Below, in pieces: positions 37,601-40,000 of a DNA stretch of 40,000 nucleotides (positions are counted from its first letter, which is position 1; each line of letters starts with the position of its first letter). This stretch comes from Neocallimastix lanati (nom. inval.). Its lineage: Eukaryota > Neocallimastigomycota > Neocallimastigomycetes > Neocallimastigales > Neocallimastigaceae. Under the pieces are notes generated by a model, which saw only the letters and a list, made by a program, of their open reading frames with translations, did no database searches and was not told where the DNA came from. The stretch covers positions 7,501-47,500 of the forward strand of contig JACVTC010000082.1 of NCBI GenBank assembly GCA_016946835.1. The letters are read 5' to 3'. The position numbers were made by a program, and so were the translations under genes.

Positions 37601-39830
37601 ACATCGTTATTTCATTCTTTGTTCCGATCATCTGTATTGCTTTGCCTCAAATCAACCCAACGAAAAATCTCTTTTATCTATTCCAATTACCAAAGATGCT
37701 GTAGTTCGTGGTCATACCGAAGAAAATAAATTCATTATTATTTTTATTGCGGTATGGTATGAATTTAATATTGTTCAAAAGGAATTCTACTTCCAAGCTA
37801 TTAATGAAGAAGAAATGAATTTATGGATAAAACAAATCAAGATGGCTATTACTGTCGAAAAGTTTAAGAGAGCTAGTCTTCCAAAGGTTCCAGAACTTCC
37901 TACCTCCCTTTTAGAAAGTATAAAGAGTGGAAATGGTAATGGTAATGCTAATACTAGTTTAGCTAATTCAAGTGGTTCAACGACTTTAGCTATTAATAGT
38001 ACATCTAATCCTAACAATAGCTTTGATAGCAATAACTCCAAATTAAAATCTTCAAAGTCAAATAGTAGTAGTCATCCAAATCTTTTAGAAGAAGTTACTT
38101 ATAGAAATAGTAATGATTTAGATATGAGTTTAGATTCTTCTATTCAACAAAAAGAACGCGCATCTATCGTTTCAAAGACTTCTACTCAAGATAAAGATAA
38201 AGATAAAGATAATTCTTCCTATTCCTCACTTCAAGCTAAAGCTCATGGTAGTGATGGTAATGAACATCCTAGTTCTGGTCATCATCAACGTATTAATGAT
38301 ATTAAAAGGGAAGAAAAACGTGATTCCTTTAACAGTGATTCTAATATAAGTTTCACCTCTAGTATTAATTCAACTTCAAATACAAATAGTAATACTTTAA
38401 AGAATGGTGCTTCCCCAGCCCTCTCTTCAGCTTCAGCTTCAGCTTCCATTTCTACAAATGGTAAAAAGGAAAAGATTGAATACCCTACTAGAATATCTAG
38501 TAATAAACAACATCATAAAAGTCAATATAAAAATAAAATGGAAATTGAAAGATTATTAAAGAAGAAGAGAGAACGTGCTGCTGCTGCCAAAGAACATAGA
38601 CATAACCACCACCATAATAATCATAATACTGAAAATATTCTTAAACATGCTTCCTTAGATTCCGATACTATTAATGATGTTTCTAATATATTAGATTCTA
38701 CAATTACTGATTTAAAACATTATAATAAGGATTTAGATTTTAGTGATGGAGAAGAAGAATTATCTATTCTTATGGATGAAGATTTTATGAATAAAAGTAA
38801 ATTAGCTGAAAATAGTTTCTATATTCATTCGAATGATAAAAGTTTAATTGAAAATAGTGCTGATACCTCAGCTATCATTAGTAATAATAATAATAATAAT
38901 AAAAATAAAAATTCGATTGATTTTAATTATGGTAAATTTATTATTGCTGAAATAAGTCGTAAAGATTCTGATGGTGCTGAACGTTTTGCCCGTTCAGCTA
39001 GAAATCATCATCGTTCACGTTCTGAAGGTAGTAACTTAAAATCAATAGCTACTCTTGATGAAAAGATAAAAGAAAAAGAAAAAGAAAAGAATAGAGATAA
39101 AGGAAAAGAAAAAGAAAAGGGTAAACACTCTAGATATAGTAGTTCATATATTAGTGTTAATGGTAGTGAAGATGAAGAAGATGGTGATTTATCTATGTAT
39201 CAAGAAATTTTATCCTCCAATAAAACTAATTATCGTTTTTCACGTGGTAATCTTACTCTTAAAACTGATACTACTAAGGAAGATAGAGAAAAAGAAGAAG
39301 AAGAAGAAGAAGAAAAGAGAGAAAAATCAAAGAAACATTTTTCTATTGGATCTTCAATTACTACTTCAAGTTCTGTAAGAACTTCTTCATTATTAGGATC
39401 TTCATTAACTTCTCCATCTCTTACTTCTCCATCTCTTTCATTCCAATCTCAAACTCAAGATCCATCCTTCTTTTCTGAATTTACCACTCGTACTCAATCC
39501 CAAATTCAAGACCCATCCTTCTTTACCGATTCTCAATCTCAATCCGTCTATAGTGAAGAAGAAGTGGCAAAGAGAATGGAAGAACTTAGGGAAGAAAATA
39601 AAAATAAAAATAAAATTTCCATTTCTAAAACATTTAGTAGTTTCATGGAACAATTTGATGAAAAAATTAAAAATAATGATGATAGTAATATGATTGATAA
39701 TGAAAGTACTATTAGATATGACACAAGTAATGTTGATAATAATCTTAACTCTGTTACGCCGACAGAAGAATACTTTAATAAGGCTTTATCTGAATTAGCT
39801 GCATTATCTAATTTAAGTAAAAAGAAATAA
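34656..39830 (+). CDS. PH-domain protein with long low-complexity regions (1724 aa, single exon)
   Basis: One uninterrupted frame ends in TAA. The only recognisable domain is a pleckstrin-homology domain at about residues 962-1069: SGYLLKR, FKKWKHRYFILCSDHLYCF, the EEN loop, FYFQAINEEEMNLWIKQIK with the conserved Trp near the C-terminal helix. PH domains bind phosphoinositides or proteins at membranes, so a cortical or membrane-linked scaffold is a reasonable inference. Residues about 15-75 form a charged coiled-coil-like helix. Residues about 447-491 are (Gly-Met-Asn)n, preceded by a proline stretch (GSPPPPPSMMSP, about 422-433). Met/Asn/Gly-rich sequence continues to about 800. A KxLKLLG/KxMKLLG motif occurs twice (about 550 and 693) and QDPSFF twice (about 1601 and 1618). 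The rest is Ser/Asn/Lys-rich. The second ATG (34695, MPIEDAIQNLK) has A at -3 and begins the helix, so it may be the true start, 13 codons later. I cannot assign a named orthologue. Confidence 0.88.
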   Translation: MIFIEIKQNKYSNMPIEDAIQNLKVQKQKLNELKEKQRYMIENDPDNEKLKDEFNKEWKEILGEINDIYALKENINKVNGSSNSKASSKDKNMNMEGDNYKKGETTIDELKGFLTDYNSESNSEDESAYRRRMMHNQKKMDTQDKYLGAMSRNLQNMNNSPYDDYGRSNSSNGMKNDMYNNKIKSDEFMNNRDRYLDNFDENGRRLVNNKNINGDYLQGMNTINDMSDKSGPIINEDMLKDLNDIKELNKAIQRANLVDDYDEVNTLANRQMLSGPSSGGRMNGMKSGPMNYDYMDKIPNNPGYMMENFDANSDRNYNSPKSFRNRRHVEPAPLDDLDDYIDINTLRRGSGNDINMGTVKRQPPINKNPMMGGYDMPPLDGNFMDNRSIHSETMYSPSLMSKQGIINSPNLMNRSPMKPPVGSPPPPPSMMSPLLNNNRGSPAMSGVSGLSGMNGMNGMNGMNGMNGMNGMNGMNGMNGMNGMNGMNGMNGIGGINGMGSMNRMNPGMMSNAAAMEWNQLEEELEDGNIEEEINSDIGDFLDGPKSKEFKGNKALKLLGVGAKSGAINKMSKYGTMKGRNALGIEHPNISVIPKEKPNVIPMSGIGLGGKPYIVPESRSFDNIVGMNSMGSPYTPESASSFVSAPDKLNMTMGSMSMGMNNMNMGGMSMGMNSMSMSSMNSLNMPGKDNDKNNGKAMKLLGLKSTNKPAAINTNPMLASMGMSSDYSSSSASFKGYGIGMSPMGVGMSPNGMGMNMGMSPMNSGNPNGMGMNNMGMNGGGPNAQSGNGNGGGVNSSFMINNGNMKGFQNINSPSEISPINKINMDGNASIPINGTMGNPVFSNKPPALTLKNDPRLKNNFSTNSSEGTMKRMNDIRNKSSSSLGMDESMMSSGSYASNGSNGNYRNNSDTNNLVTDRGLDFSRPRDPSSMRPEDKLDAMLLPSLTYAVKQVTIHELTTSTKQNILTSGYLLKRSSSLFKKWKHRYFILCSDHLYCFASNQPNEKSLLSIPITKDAVVRGHTEENKFIIIFIAVWYEFNIVQKEFYFQAINEEEMNLWIKQIKMAITVEKFKRASLPKVPELPTSLLESIKSGNGNGNANTSLANSSGSTTLAINSTSNPNNSFDSNNSKLKSSKSNSSSHPNLLEEVTYRNSNDLDMSLDSSIQQKERASIVSKTSTQDKDKDKDNSSYSSLQAKAHGSDGNEHPSSGHHQRINDIKREEKRDSFNSDSNISFTSSINSTSNTNSNTLKNGASPALSSASASASISTNGKKEKIEYPTRISSNKQHHKSQYKNKMEIERLLKKKRERAAAAKEHRHNHHHNNHNTENILKHASLDSDTINDVSNILDSTITDLKHYNKDLDFSDGEEELSILMDEDFMNKSKLAENSFYIHSNDKSLIENSADTSAIISNNNNNNKNKNSIDFNYGKFIIAEISRKDSDGAERFARSARNHHRSRSEGSNLKSIATLDEKIKEKEKEKNRDKGKEKEKGKHSRYSSSYISVNGSEDEEDGDLSMYQEILSSNKTNYRFSRGNLTLKTDTTKEDREKEEEEEEEKREKSKKHFSIGSSITTSSSVRTSSLLGSSLTSPSLTSPSLSFQSQTQDPSFFSEFTTRTQSQIQDPSFFTDSQSQSVYSEEEVAKRMEELREENKNKNKISISKTFSSFMEQFDEKIKNNDDSNMIDNESTIRYDTSNVDNNLNSVTPTEEYFNKALSELAALSNLSKKK
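36004..36130 (+). repeat. In-frame 9-bp repeat coding for Gly-Met-Asn
   Basis: About 13 units of GGTATGAAT (some with GGTATGAAC or GGAATGAAT) lie inside the PH-domain gene. The unit is a multiple of three, so gain or loss of copies keeps the frame. Confidence 0.95.
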
Positions 39831-40000
39831 ATGAAGTAAATAAATTTATTAAAAATCATCATTTTCATATTCATTTTCATATTCATATTCATTTTCATTT
39901 TCATTTTTTTTTTTTTGTTTTGTTTTGAAATTTATTAATAAAAAAAAAAAAAAAAAAAAAAAGATCATACCATTTAATTTAATTTGTGAATAATAATAAT
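39831..40000. other. 3' flank of the PH-domain gene
   Basis: TTCATT/TTCATA hexamer-like repeats at about 39860-39905 are followed by a T run, AATAAA just before an A run (about 39940-39962), and the window edge. AATAAA beside an A run is compatible with a polyadenylation site but is common in this DNA. Confidence 0.45.

Overview
The window looks like nuclear DNA of an anaerobic gut fungus (Neocallimastigomycota). This is inferred from extremely AT-rich intergenic DNA full of homopolymers and microsatellites, short AT-rich introns with GTAAGT/GTAAAT-type donors and TAG acceptors, Asn/Ser-rich low-complexity proteins, a probable CotH-like secreted protein, and a decayed FLYWCH/MULE transposase of a kind I associate with these genomes. 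No database search was possible, so family names rest on motifs read from the translation.

Layout: (1) 1-680, minus strand: 5' end of a secreted CotH-like protein gene, with a signal-peptide exon, one intron and a second exon running off the window. (2) 681-7676: mostly simple-sequence AT DNA. It contains a decayed Ty3/gypsy pol fragment (about 3590-4560, minus), a tRNA-like inverted repeat (4735-4802) and a 316-bp MITE (5531-5846) with 9-bp target-site duplications. (3) 7677-10803, plus: a seven-exon cyclin L gene encoding 699 aa with a long Arg-Asp/Arg-Glu/Arg-Ser tail. (4) 11990-13259, plus: a decayed MULE transposase whose 3' terminal sequence matches the MITE terminus, so the two probably belong to one transposon family. 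(5) 16327-20980, plus: a thirteen-exon LMBRD2-like multi-pass membrane protein gene encoding 912 aa. (6) 20981-34655: a 13.7-kb gene-poor stretch with microsatellite and minisatellite arrays, several perfect or near-perfect inverted repeats, one convincing small two-exon ORF (26334-26719) and one weak ORF (27120-27434). (7) 34656-39830, plus: a single-exon 1724-aa PH-domain protein that is otherwise low complexity.

The intact genes do not form a pathway or cluster. Cyclin L would act in transcription and splicing with a CDK, the LMBRD2-like protein in a membrane, the PH protein at phosphoinositide membranes or the cortex, and the CotH-like protein in the secretory pathway. The most interesting material is the MULE/MITE pair and the structured inverted repeats. 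I saw no evidence of a new multi-gene system.
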